From Amedibacterium intestinale (GTDB taxonomy: Bacteria > Bacillota_I > Bacilli_A > Erysipelotrichales > Erysipelotrichaceae): a stretch of DNA of 64,000 bases. Made by a program: the position numbers and the translations under genes. The notes under the pieces are model-generated. The model ran no database searches, was not told where the DNA came from, and was given only the letters and a program-made list of their open reading frames with translations. Location of the stretch: contig NZ_AP019711.1 of assembly GCF_010537335.1 (NCBI RefSeq), positions 1,240,001 through 1,304,000 on the forward strand, read 5' to 3'. Position 1 is the first letter of the stretch, and each line of letters opens with the position of its first letter. Below, one piece after another: positions 54,624 through 63,154 of the stretch.

Positions 54624-56246
54624 ATGAAAAGTAAAAAAGATTCATTGCTGGTGGGTGGATTCATTAGTACTGCTGGTATTTTTATCACAAAATTAATCGG
54701 GCTTTTTTATATGATCCCCTTTTCCCAGCTTATACAAGATAAAATGATTTATTATTCCATGCCTTTTAACGTGTATTCTTATGTTTTGAATATTGCGACT
54801 GCTGGATTTCCATTCGCAATCGCTTCTTTAGTTGCGCGCTATTATAATAATAAAGACTATCGCACAACGCTCATGATCAAAAATTTATCAAGAAACATCA
54901 TGATATTATGCGGATGTATATCTATGTTATTTATGATCTTATGTTCAAATGTGATTTCGAACATTCAAATAGGAAAAGAACATGCATATCTTCTAAAGAA
55001 CTCTTATATTTTATTATCCATTGCTTTATTTTTTGTTCCCGTTTTAAGTGCTGGAAGAGGATTTTATCAAGGTTTAAAAGAAATGGAAATATATGCAATA
55101 TCACAAGTTTTAGAACAACTTATACGCGTTGCCTTTCTTTTAGGTGCAAGTGCTATTGCTATTTATGTTTTTCATTTAAATTCTATATGGGCAGCCTACT
55201 TTGGTGTTTTATCCACTGGAATTAGTGCTATAGCTGCACTTCTTCATTTACATTATTATGATCGTAAAAAAATGAAGCATCTAAAACAGAAAGCAAAGGA
55301 ACAAACAGCAGATACATCTCACACAAAATCAGCTTTGTTAAAAGAATTGTTTCATATGTCTTTTCCTTATCTTCTAATGGCTGCGCTTGGATACAGTGAT
55401 ATGATTATAAATTCATTATTTTTAAACAAAGGGCTAGCCGCGTTTGGTTTTGAATCTTCGCTGATTGAATCTATTAGTGGAAGCATTAATGGTCCTATTC
55501 AAAAACTAATGTCAATTCCCATGGTATTAGCACTTGGTTTTTCTGCAGCTATTATCCCTCACATCAGTATCCATTTGGCAAATAAGGATTGGGAAAATGT
55601 AAGAAAGAATATAAAAGAATGTTTAAGCTCTGTGCTTTTCTTTGCTATCCCTTTATCTTTTTGCTTATTTGTATTTGCTAAACCTATATACTATGTTATG
55701 TACGATGGAGGAGAATTGCTTCCCATCTATGCAGATATATTAAGATGGTATGCTTTAGAAGCATTCATCAATACGATTTTACCTATTTTCAACGCCTTTA
55801 TGATGGCAGGCGGTCTAATGCGTCTAAATATACGTAATTTATCTATTTTTACCCTTATCAAACTTTCTTTAACTTATCCATTCATTGCCTGGCTAGGTTA
55901 TAGTGGTTCCGTCATTTCAACAGTAATTGCCGCATTAGTTACAATTTTATTAAGCATGTACGCTTTACACAAACATTTCCACTATTCCTTTCATGAACTT
56001 CTTCCATCTCTTGTAAAAATACTGCTTTGTTCATTTGGAATTTACATAACCTCTTTGCTGTGTATACAAATAGGATTAAAAGGATATGATTCATCACGAT
56101 GGATTTCTTTTCTACAGTTAGGTATTACATGTGTGATATCCATGATAGTTTATATCCTCTTATCTTGTGTTTGTAAGCTTCCTCAAACAATCTTTGGTAT
56201 TCATCCCTCACAGCTTATACATCAATTAAAACATAGAAATAAATAA
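54624..56246 (+). CDS. MurJ/YtgP-like MOP-family lipid flippase
   Basis: A 540-residue polytopic protein with about 14 hydrophobic spans, starting MKSKKDSLLVGGFISTAGIFITKLIGLFYMIPF. It belongs to the MOP exporter superfamily of MurJ, Wzx and SpoVB. The absence of polysaccharide-synthesis genes nearby and the N-terminal pattern favour a YtgP/MurJ-type lipid II flippase over a capsule Wzx. AAAGGAG site; convergent with the glucokinase gene. Confidence 0.85.
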   Translation: MKSKKDSLLVGGFISTAGIFITKLIGLFYMIPFSQLIQDKMIYYSMPFNVYSYVLNIATAGFPFAIASLVARYYNNKDYRTTLMIKNLSRNIMILCGCISMLFMILCSNVISNIQIGKEHAYLLKNSYILLSIALFFVPVLSAGRGFYQGLKEMEIYAISQVLEQLIRVAFLLGASAIAIYVFHLNSIWAAYFGVLSTGISAIAALLHLHYYDRKKMKHLKQKAKEQTADTSHTKSALLKELFHMSFPYLLMAALGYSDMIINSLFLNKGLAAFGFESSLIESISGSINGPIQKLMSIPMVLALGFSAAIIPHISIHLANKDWENVRKNIKECLSSVLFFAIPLSFCLFVFAKPIYYVMYDGGELLPIYADILRWYALEAFINTILPIFNAFMMAGGLMRLNIRNLSIFTLIKLSLTYPFIAWLGYSGSVISTVIAALVTILLSMYALHKHFHYSFHELLPSLVKILLCSFGIYITSLLCIQIGLKGYDSSRWISFLQLGITCVISMIVYILLSCVCKLPQTIFGIHPSQLIHQLKHRNK

Positions 56247-56259
56247 TTAATTCAAAATA

Positions 56260-56306
56260 AAAACTATATAGAGATATGAGAAATCGCATATTCTATATAG
56301 TTTTTT
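56260..56306. terminator. Bidirectional terminator between flippase and glucokinase genes
   Basis: AAAACTATATAGA / TCTATATAGTTTT inverted repeat with A- and T-tracts on the two sides. Confidence 0.8.
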
Positions 56307-56313
56307 ATCTAAT

Positions 56314-57213
56314 TTATTTAATATAAGCCATTGGAAGCATAGCTGCTCCAATAAGTCCTGGTTCATCAAGCTGTGCCTTCGCAAATTTGACATTTCGCAT
56401 TCCTGGGAACACCAAACTACGATAGCGTTCAACAACATCTTCAAAGAAATGTTCACTTGATTTCATGACACCTCCGCCAATAACAAAGATATCCGGATCA
56501 ACAACAAAAGCAATGCCACTTAATAATCTTGCGAAATCATCTTTAAAATTTTCTACAAGTTCTTTTGCTTTTTCATCACCTTGTGCAGCAAGTTCAAACA
56601 ATTCTCCTGCATGAGCAATTGGACGCTGCAATGCTTCACTTGCTTTTCTTGTTAAAGCAGGACCACTCATTTCTGATTCTGTTGCTCCTGTGTTTAATCC
56701 TGCTCTAGCAGGACGATGTGGATCTAGAATCATATTTCCCACTTCTCCAGCATGTCCATTTGCTCCGGCAATCAATTTCTCTTCTACAACCAAAGCACCA
56801 CCAACACCGGTAGAAACAGTTAAATAATATACAATACGATTGTCTTTCCCAGCTCCCTGCAAAGCTTCACCTAAACCTGCAACATTTACATCATTATCCA
56901 TAAAAACTGGTTTATTAAAATGTTTTTTAAAACGATCTGCAATTGGATAGCCGATTAAATCAGGCAAGTTATTTGATACAATTATTTTCCCTGCCTGTGT
57001 ATCAATAGGACCTGGTATTCCTAATCCAATTCCCTCACAGCTTTCATAATCATCCAAAGAAGCAATCATTCTTTCAATTTTCGATAAAATATGTTCAGGC
57101 CCTTGTTTTGCTTCTGTTTCCTCTTTTAGAACCTGTAAAACATTCCCACTTTCATCTACTTTGGCAACACGAACATTTGTACCACCTAAATCTACACCAA
57201 TATAAGTTTTCAT
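56314..57213 (-). CDS. ROK-family glucokinase
   Basis: About 299 residues from the ATG at 57213 (GGAGGAGACT before it). ATP-binding DLGGTNVRVA, sugar-site PVFMDNDVNVAGLGEA with the catalytic Asp, STGVGGALV, and GHAGEVGNMIL (His and Glu contacts). The ROK zinc cysteines are absent: where a C-x-C-G-x-x-G-C-x-E motif is expected the protein reads AGLNTGATESEMSG. Predicted to phosphorylate glucose or a related free hexose. Confidence 0.85.
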   Translation of the reverse strand: MKTYIGVDLGGTNVRVAKVDESGNVLQVLKEETEAKQGPEHILSKIERMIASLDDYESCEGIGLGIPGPIDTQAGKIIVSNNLPDLIGYPIADRFKKHFNKPVFMDNDVNVAGLGEALQGAGKDNRIVYYLTVSTGVGGALVVEEKLIAGANGHAGEVGNMILDPHRPARAGLNTGATESEMSGPALTRKASEALQRPIAHAGELFELAAQGDEKAKELVENFKDDFARLLSGIAFVVDPDIFVIGGGVMKSSEHFFEDVVERYRSLVFPGMRNVKFAKAQLDEPGLIGAAMLPMAYIK

Positions 57214-57295
57214 AGTCTCCTCCTTATAATACAAAGAATAATCAACATAATTATATCAAATTCTTGCTATTTTGTATTATGAAACAACAAAAACT

Positions 57296-57342
57296 CTAAT
57301 AAATAAAACAAGATATGATAAAAAACACACTTTATTTATTAG
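57296..57342. repeat. 12-bp perfect inverted repeat, AT-rich
   Basis: CTAATAAATAAA (57296-57307) and TTTATTTATTAG (57331-57342). It lies past the LexA-like gene and is followed by T's on the minus strand, so may be its weak terminator. Confidence 0.45.
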
Positions 57343-57475
57343 CATTATTTCGATAAAACACAACACCTTTTTACTTTCTATTTTAATTATATAAGCTTTC
57401 TCATATAACCATATTGCAAGATAACTTCCCAAACAAAACAATAGGATTTAAAAATGTACTTGATATGAACGTCTA

Positions 57476-58069
57476 TTAAACATAATTTTTACTAAAAAGT
57501 ACTTTACCTAATATTTTTAAAGATGCATCTTTGGCCTGTTTTACAGTAAAATGTCTATCTTCTACTTCTGGATTTTCCGCAGAAAGCACAATTTCATCTT
57601 TTAATTTTATAAACCTTTTAATCGTTACCTCATCATTTAGCGAAACGACTGCAATATCTCCATTATTCACAGAGCTGCATTGTTTCACATACACAAGTCC
57701 ACCATGAACAATTCCTGCGTTGATCATTGAATTTCCTTCAACCTTAAGAAAATAATCTCCTTTTCGATATTCCTCCATTGAAACACTTTCTTCTCCTAAA
57801 TAGTTTTCTTCCAAAAACATATCATATCCAGCTTTCGCAATACCTAAAATAGGTCTTTTCATAGTAACTGCATCACCAGATAATACTTTTTGAATATCGA
57901 AACCAAGAATTTGACTAATGTTATAAGCCGTTTCATCCTGTACACTTTTCACTTCACCACGAAGCCATCTTGCCACTGTATTCGGTGTTACCTGAAACCT
58001 TTCTGCTAATGCAATATTGGAAAGATGAAATCTATTCTTATAATCTCTAATAATTTCATGCAGCTCCAT
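57476..58069 (-). CDS. LexA-like repressor: HTH plus S24 self-cleavage domain
   Basis: A 197-residue protein. N-terminal Cro/CI-type helix-turn-helix (LSNIALAERFQVTPNTVARW) and a C-terminal S24 peptidase with Ser in VEGNSMINAG and Lys in VTIKRFI. An Ala-Gly in GIAKAGYDM is the likely autocleavage site. Such proteins are cut in a RecA-dependent way after DNA damage, or act as phage-type repressors. No prophage genes are adjacent. Direct repeats lie about 90 bp upstream and could be its operator. Confidence 0.85.
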   Translation of the reverse strand: MELHEIIRDYKNRFHLSNIALAERFQVTPNTVARWLRGEVKSVQDETAYNISQILGFDIQKVLSGDAVTMKRPILGIAKAGYDMFLEENYLGEESVSMEEYRKGDYFLKVEGNSMINAGIVHGGLVYVKQCSSVNNGDIAVVSLNDEVTIKRFIKLKDEIVLSAENPEVEDRHFTVKQAKDASLKILGKVLFSKNYV

Positions 58070-58160
58070 AACATCACCTCTAACAAATTATACATAAAAA
58101 TAAAAATAAAGAAAAGTTTTAAAAATTTCCTCTTATAGAGTAATTACCATCAAATGCAAA

Positions 58161-58196
58161 AATTGTGGACATTTGCTGCAGAAATAGTGGACATTT
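58161..58196. repeat. Two direct repeats AAATNGTGGACATTT, 22 bp apart
   Basis: AATTGTGGACATTT (58161-58174) and AATAGTGGACATTT (58183-58196), separated by GCTGCAG-type sequence. Either a leftover IS21-family end, which carries such multiple repeats, or a two-site operator for the LexA-like gene. Confidence 0.5.
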
Positions 58197-58257
58197 TTCA
58201 AAATCGAGGCATTTTCCAACAAAAAAAGCATCTCGAAAGTCGAAGATCTCAAAAATA

Positions 58258-58300
58258 TAAAAAAAACTCTCAAACCCTTTATTTAAAGGCTTTAAGAGCT
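58258..58300 (-). terminator. Terminator after tRNA-Leu
   Basis: Minus-strand CTCTTAAAGCCTTT / AAAGGGTTTGAGAG hairpin then eight T's. Confidence 0.8.
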
Positions 58301-58315
58301 CATTTCAATCAAGAA

Positions 58316-58399
58316 TGGTGCGGGTGAAGGGACTCGAACCCCCACGCCGAAGGCGCCAGATCCTAAGTCTGGTGCGTCTGCCAATTTCGCCACACCCGC
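58316..58399 (-). tRNA. tRNA-Leu (anticodon TAG)
   Basis: Minus strand: acceptor GCGGGTG/CACCCGC, anticodon stem CCAGA/TCTGG with loop CTTAGGA, a long variable arm (CGCCTTCGGCG), T-loop TTCGAGT and encoded CCA. The class II shape confirms leucine. Confidence 0.93.
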
Positions 58400-58486
58400 A
58401 TTCTTTTTTTAACAAGTCTTACCGAACTTGCTCATATATAATATCATAGCATTTCTATAAATGCAACTACTTTTTTTAAAATTTTT

Positions 58487-59620
58487 CGCTTAATTTAACC
58501 AATGGGTACCTAAATATGACTTCTTACATAAATAATGTAACAAATAGATATATGATTATTTCAGAAACAGGAGGAACAATCCATGAAACAATCAGAATTA
58601 TTAAAATCTATTGCTGCTTTAACACCATACCAAAAGAGAAAATTAGAAATCTATGTTATTGATGCTTTGAACCTTAATGAAGAAGACAGGGATTTGAAGC
58701 CAAAACGCTGTCCATATTGTGGCAAGGAATCCAGAATGATCAAGAAAGGGTTTAAAAACGGGAAACAGCGTTATATGTGTAAAGATTGTAGTCATATCTT
58801 CACTTACAATTCACACACAATTACAATGTACTCCAAAATTGAAAGAAGCATGTTTAAAAAAATCGTATTAGATACATTAAGTTTTGTTTCCGTTAAAAAG
58901 ACAGCAGCCGACTTGGACCTCTCTGTCCCTTGTATATTTGAAAATCGCCATAAAATCCTTTGTGCACTGGAAGTATTGCTGGACAGCGAAAATATGAAAT
59001 TAAGCGGAACCATAGAGATTGATGAAACTTTTGAACTTGAAAGCCAAAAAGGGTGCAGGAAGATACAAAGAAAAGCCCGCAAATGAGGCGGGCCATCATC
59101 TTATAGAGGATTATCTCATGAACAAGTCTGTATCGTTACCACAACAGATAGAAATGGTCATGAGATATTCAAAGCAGTCGGTTATGGAAAACCAACCAAG
59201 AACAGTATACTAGAAAACTTCCTAAAAAATCTAGACCCAAAATCAATTATTTATTCCGATGGAGCATTTTGTTATGATGAACTGGCCAAAAAGGCAAACT
59301 GCAGTCTTGTACAATTAAAATCACATTTGTCATACAACACCGTAGAACATATCAACACAGTGAACAGTATACATTTGCTAATAAAAGGTCAATTGATTGC
59401 ATACAGGGGTATCGCAACAAAATACATGAATCGATACATGAGCTTGTTTGTATTTGTTCGTAGATTTCAGGAAATGGATGATAATGAAAAACTGCCTATC
59501 ATCTTACGAAGATTGAAAGATTTAAATTTTACCATAACAAGAAAATCTTTAAAAACATATAATTTGCTTTATATTTAAAGGTTCATTTGTTATCTAGGTA
59601 CCTTTTTGTTAAATTAAGCG
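58487..59620 (+). mobile_element. IS1595-family insertion sequence, inactive
   Basis: Ends CGCTTAATTTAAC (58487 on) and its inverse GTTAAATTAAGCG (to 59620), with further matching AGGTACC/GGGTACC inside. An identical 8-bp AAATTTTT flanks both sides (58479-58486 and 59621-59628), which fits the 8-bp target duplication of this family. Confidence 0.8.
58583..59578 (+). pseudogene. IS1595-family transposase with internal TGA
   Basis: The N-terminal half has the zinc ribbon CPYCGKESRMIKKGFKNGKQ, RYMCKDC and catalytic IEIDETFE. TGA at 59084-59086 stops it after QRKARK. The same frame continues GGPSSYRGLSHEQVCIVTTT, IYSDGAFCYDEL and HINTVNSIH...YRGIATKYMNRYM to the stop at 59578. A CGA-to-TGA change would explain it, as the site is Arg in this family (KRGG). 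Otherwise full length, about 331 codons. Confidence 0.85.
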
Positions 59621-59656
59621 AAATTTTTTTAATTTATATTTTCACCACTAACATGC

Positions 59657-59662
59657 TATACT
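59657..59662 (+). promoter_or_regulatory. Extended -10 of the GH13 gene
   Basis: TGCTATACT (TGn then TATACT), followed by GAGGTG at 59670-59675 before the ATG at 59681. It lies just outside the IS1595 copy. Confidence 0.45.
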
Positions 59663-59680
59663 TTATCATGAGGTGAGATC

Positions 59681-61279
59681 ATGAATGACTGGACTAAGAA
59701 AGCTATATTTTATCATATATATCCTTTAGGATTTTGCGGATGTGAACAATATCATCAAGATACCATTACTCCCCGCATTCATAAACTAAAAGACTGGATT
59801 CCACACTTTAAAAAGCTCCACATTAACGCATTATATCTTGGCCCTGTTTTTGAAAGCTTTGAACATGGGTATGATACTAGTGACTATCGTAGTCTTGATC
59901 ACAGGCTAGGCACAAACAAAGACTTTATAGATGTATGTGATGCTTTACACGGAAATGGAATACGTATTGTTTTGGATGGAGTTTTTAACCATGTAGGAAG
60001 AGACTTCTGGGCATTTAAAGATGTACAGCAGAGAAAAGAAGCATCTCCATACTGCAACTGGTTTTCTAATTTAAATTTTAACTGTCCAAGTCCTATGGGA
60101 GATTCTTTTACTTATGATACGTGGCAAGGGCATTATAATTTAGTAAAGTTAAATCTTTATAATGAAGAAGTCATACAATACCTGTTAGATTGTGTTAATT
60201 TTTGGATAGACACTTTTGCTATAGATGGACTTCGACTTGATGCTGCGGATTGCATCCCCTTTTCTTTTTTTCAACGACTACGGCAATTCTGCAAACAAAA
60301 AAAAGAAGACTTTTGGCTAATGGGAGAAATCATTCACGGTGATTACAACCGATGGGCAAACAATGAAATGCTTGATTCTGTTACAAATTATGAATGTTAT
60401 AAAGGACTCTATTCATCACATAATACAAAAAACTATTTTGAAATTGCATATTCTTTCAACCGACAGTTTGGAAATGACGGTATTTACAAGAATCTTACTC
60501 TATACAATTTTGTAGACAATCATGATGTTAATCGACTTGCCAGCACCTTAAACGATAAGAACGATTTATTCAACACATATACTATGCTTTATACTATGCC
60601 TGGCATTCCTTCTATTTATTATGGAAGCGAAATGGGTATAGAGGGTATGAAAAAGAATGGCAGTGATGCCGCATTACGCCCTTGTATCGAGCTTGACAAA
60701 CAAATACAAAATACAAAACTAACAAAGCATATAGAAAAACTTGGACTTTTTAAACAATCACTTCCTGTTTTATCCTTTGGTGATTATCAACAAGTTTATC
60801 TCACAAATGAACAATTCGTTTTCAGCAGAACATACTTGCAGCAGCATTTTTATGCCGCCTTCAACACTTCTGAATATGATGTAGAAATTCATTTTACCTG
60901 CAAAGAAAAAACTTTATTAAATTTATGGGATGATACTATTTATAATCCAGAAAATGATACCCTTACCCTTTTTATACCTTCCAAAAGTTCGCTTCTTCTT
61001 ATTAACGATAAACATTCAGATGTACAGAAAACAACTAACCAAAACAATACAAAGCCATCACAGATAACATCCATACCAATAGGTTTATATGAGCATTTTA
61101 AAGGCAAACAATATCGTGTATTGCATATCGCAAAGCATTCAGAAACAGAAGAAGCATATGTAGTATACCAGCAAATGTATGGCAACAAAGAGATTTGGAT
61201 TCGTCCTTTATCAATGTTTATTGAAACTATTGATAAAAACGGAGAAAAAATACCGAGATTCAAATATATAGGAGAATAG
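59681..61279 (+). CDS. GH13 alpha-amylase-family enzyme fused to a C-terminal DUF1653 domain
   Basis: A 532-residue cytoplasmic protein. GH13 barrel (1-about 375): ALYLGPVFESFEHGYDTSDY, GVFNHVG, nucleophile Asp187 in GLRLDAADC, acid/base Glu216 in LMGEIIHG and stabiliser Asp282 in FVDNHD. A short beta domain follows (about 380-445). After a Gln/Asn/Lys-rich linker, residues about 463-530 form a complete DUF1653-like domain (PIGLYEHFKGKQYRVLHIAKHS through PRFKYIGE). The enzyme part resembles maltodextrin-acting GH13 members. Fusion with DUF1653, usually a separate small protein, is unusual. Confidence 0.85.
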   Translation: MNDWTKKAIFYHIYPLGFCGCEQYHQDTITPRIHKLKDWIPHFKKLHINALYLGPVFESFEHGYDTSDYRSLDHRLGTNKDFIDVCDALHGNGIRIVLDGVFNHVGRDFWAFKDVQQRKEASPYCNWFSNLNFNCPSPMGDSFTYDTWQGHYNLVKLNLYNEEVIQYLLDCVNFWIDTFAIDGLRLDAADCIPFSFFQRLRQFCKQKKEDFWLMGEIIHGDYNRWANNEMLDSVTNYECYKGLYSSHNTKNYFEIAYSFNRQFGNDGIYKNLTLYNFVDNHDVNRLASTLNDKNDLFNTYTMLYTMPGIPSIYYGSEMGIEGMKKNGSDAALRPCIELDKQIQNTKLTKHIEKLGLFKQSLPVLSFGDYQQVYLTNEQFVFSRTYLQQHFYAAFNTSEYDVEIHFTCKEKTLLNLWDDTIYNPENDTLTLFIPSKSSLLLINDKHSDVQKTTNQNNTKPSQITSIPIGLYEHFKGKQYRVLHIAKHSETEEAYVVYQQMYGNKEIWIRPLSMFIETIDKNGEKIPRFKYIGE

Positions 61280-61301
61280 TATCCAAAACGGATACTTTTT
61301 T
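61279..61301 (+). terminator. Terminator of the GH13 gene
   Basis: GTATCC-AAAAC-GGATAC hairpin then TTTTTT, right at the stop codon. Confidence 0.85.
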
Positions 61302-61473
61302 CATACACATATACAAAACAATCCTCAATATACCCTTAAAATATATCTGCGATTTATCCAAATACCTTAACACAAAGATTCAACAAGCAAAATCCACCAT
61401 TATATGAAATCATTTCAGGATTTAATTTTTTCCAAATTATGATCACCATCATTTTTCATACCTATAAGATAAT

Positions 61474-61509
61474 AAAAAAAAATCATACAAGAACATTTTC
61501 TCGTATGAC
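61474..61509 (-). terminator. Terminator after tRNA-Glu
   Basis: Minus-strand GTCATACGAGAA / TTCTTGTATGAT hairpin followed by a long T-run. Confidence 0.8.
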
Positions 61510-61523
61510 TTATATAATTTACA

Positions 61524-61599
61524 TGGTGACGCGTACGGGATTCGAACCCGTGAATGCATGCGTGAAAGGCATGTGAGTTAACCGTTTCTCCAACGCGCC
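61524..61599 (-). tRNA. tRNA-Glu (anticodon TTC)
   Basis: Minus strand: acceptor GGCGCGT/ACGCGTC (one G-T pair), anticodon stem CATGC/GCATG with loop CTTTCAC, T-loop TTCGAAT and encoded CCA. Confidence 0.92.
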
Positions 61600-61731
61600 A
61601 CTTATTTTTTCACCAGCTTTTCGCTTGGTGCCTGTATATAATACCATTGACTTATCATACTGTCAACACATTTTTTAAAAAAATATAAAAAATTATTTTG
61701 CTTATTTTCCTGCAGATATTTTTACAAAAGA

Positions 61732-61754
61732 AAAGCACCTTTTCAGATGCCTTT
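61732..61754 (-). terminator. Terminator of the basic-tail protein gene
   Basis: AAAGGCATCT / AGGTGCTTT stem then TTCTTTT on the minus strand. Confidence 0.65.
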
Positions 61755-61759
61755 CTCTA

Positions 61760-62878
61760 CTATTTATTTATAATATCCATTATGTTTTGATAGTATGTGT
61801 ATCGTCCATCAACAAACTGTAAAGATTCATACGCTAAACTTTTTGCTTTATTCAAATCAATCGGTTCATATACAGAAGCAAAACGATAATAGATATAATC
61901 TTTAATCTGATTATCTCTTAAAATATATCCATAGCATTCATCACCATGTTGGAAATCTCCATGCTTAATATATAAATCCGCTACATCAAGAAGAATATTC
62001 AGTTGATATTTCGTATATAAGTCTGAATATTGGGATAACACAGCAAATGCAAAATCTTCATAAAATTTTACATCATTGTATTGCCATCCAGGTAAAATAT
62101 CATACGCCAATTTAAAGAAATGCTGCATAAACTGATCAATATCACTTCCTAATAGCGAACCAACTTCTTCTGCAGTGGAAATATGCTTTCTTTGTCCGAT
62201 CATCAATATTTTTTCGCATACTCTAAATTCCTTTAGATACTGTGCAGAATTAACTTCCACATCCTCTGTCATGTTAAACTTAACACATTCCCCTATCTGT
62301 TTCTTTATTTCTTTAAAATCTTTTGCCTTGATATCCATTGTATCTGCTACTTTGTTAAGAGTAACCATAACTAAGTCTTTATCATATCCATGTTTATCAA
62401 AATCATAGTCAGCTTTATCTATCCCATTTCCTTCTATGATATTTTTCTCAATAATCTTTACATCGGGTTCATCTAGCAGGAAATGTGCATAATCTTCATA
62501 GACATGATGAACATTCATTGCCTGCAATTTAGAAATACATTCTTCTAAACTCCATGATTCATAAACAGATAGTTTTGCTTTTTTCGTTGTTTTTTTACTT
62601 GTTGTTTTTTTAACTGCTGCTTTCTTTGTTGTTTTCTTTACTTCTGATTTTTTAGAAGATGTTTTTTTCGTTGGTGACTTAACACCTTTTTTCTCTTCAA
62701 TTTTTTCCACTTGTTTGACTGCTAATTTTTTTGGTTCTTCTTTTGCAGCAATTTTCACCGGTTCTTTCGAAGCCGTTATTTTTTTTGGTTCTGGTTTTGC
62801 CGTAATTTTTTTCTGTTCTTCTTTCCCATTGTTACCTTCTGCTTTCACAGTCATTGCTTTTTTACTCTTGTTTGCCAT
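61760..62878 (-). CDS. Protein with histone-H1-like Lys/Ala-rich N-terminal tail
   Basis: About 372 residues from the ATG at 62878 (GGGAGG nine bases upstream); the frame extends to 62968 without a site. Residues 1-about 108 are low-complexity and strongly basic, with degenerate repeats EPKKITA, EPVKIAA, EPKKLAV, then KKTTKKAAVKKTTSKKTTKK. The rest is a globular, mostly helical, acidic domain (YESWSLEECISKLQAMNVHH onward; TPR-like helices near the end, LLDVADLYIKHGDFQHGDECYGYIL). The tail could bind DNA or RNA. I do not recognise the C-terminal family. Confidence 0.7.
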   Translation of the reverse strand: MANKSKKAMTVKAEGNNGKEEQKKITAKPEPKKITASKEPVKIAAKEEPKKLAVKQVEKIEEKKGVKSPTKKTSSKKSEVKKTTKKAAVKKTTSKKTTKKAKLSVYESWSLEECISKLQAMNVHHVYEDYAHFLLDEPDVKIIEKNIIEGNGIDKADYDFDKHGYDKDLVMVTLNKVADTMDIKAKDFKEIKKQIGECVKFNMTEDVEVNSAQYLKEFRVCEKILMIGQRKHISTAEEVGSLLGSDIDQFMQHFFKLAYDILPGWQYNDVKFYEDFAFAVLSQYSDLYTKYQLNILLDVADLYIKHGDFQHGDECYGYILRDNQIKDYIYYRFASVYEPIDLNKAKSLAYESLQFVDGRYTYYQNIMDIINK

Positions 62879-62956
62879 TTTTATCAGCCTCCCTATATTT
62901 TCTATATTAATGTAAATCGAGATAATACGGAAGATAGTACTATATATACCAAACTC

Positions 62957-62962
62957 ATTATA
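62957..62962 (-). promoter_or_regulatory. Extended -10 of the basic-tail protein gene
   Basis: Minus strand TGCTATAAT: TGn plus a perfect TATAAT. Confidence 0.45.
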
Positions 62963-63113
62963 GCACACTTCTTTGTATTAGGAACAAAACTCATGATATA
63001 AAAGAGAAAATGTTTCACGGGAGTTTGACACATATAAAATTTCATAAATTTACTATGGCGCTTTAAACAGGCGCTTTTCTTTTACTTTTTTTGTCAAATT
63101 TTATGTTCTATTA

Positions 63114-63140
63114 TGTGCTATATTGTGCTATATGTGTTAT
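63114..63140 (+). repeat. Short tandem motif TGTGCTATA
   Basis: TGTGCTATA at 63114 and 63124, with a degenerate third copy TGTGTTAT at 63133, just upstream of the IS1634-type transposase. Possibly part of the IS end or a transposase-binding array. Confidence 0.4.
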
Positions 63141-63154
63141 TATTATATTGGGTG

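Noticed and set aside
17059-59086. Stop-codon recoding (TAG or TGA read as sense) suggested by two in-frame stops
   Set aside because: Both stops occur only in insertion-sequence genes, with different codons and different expected residues; all other genes use TAA, TAG and TGA as normal ends.
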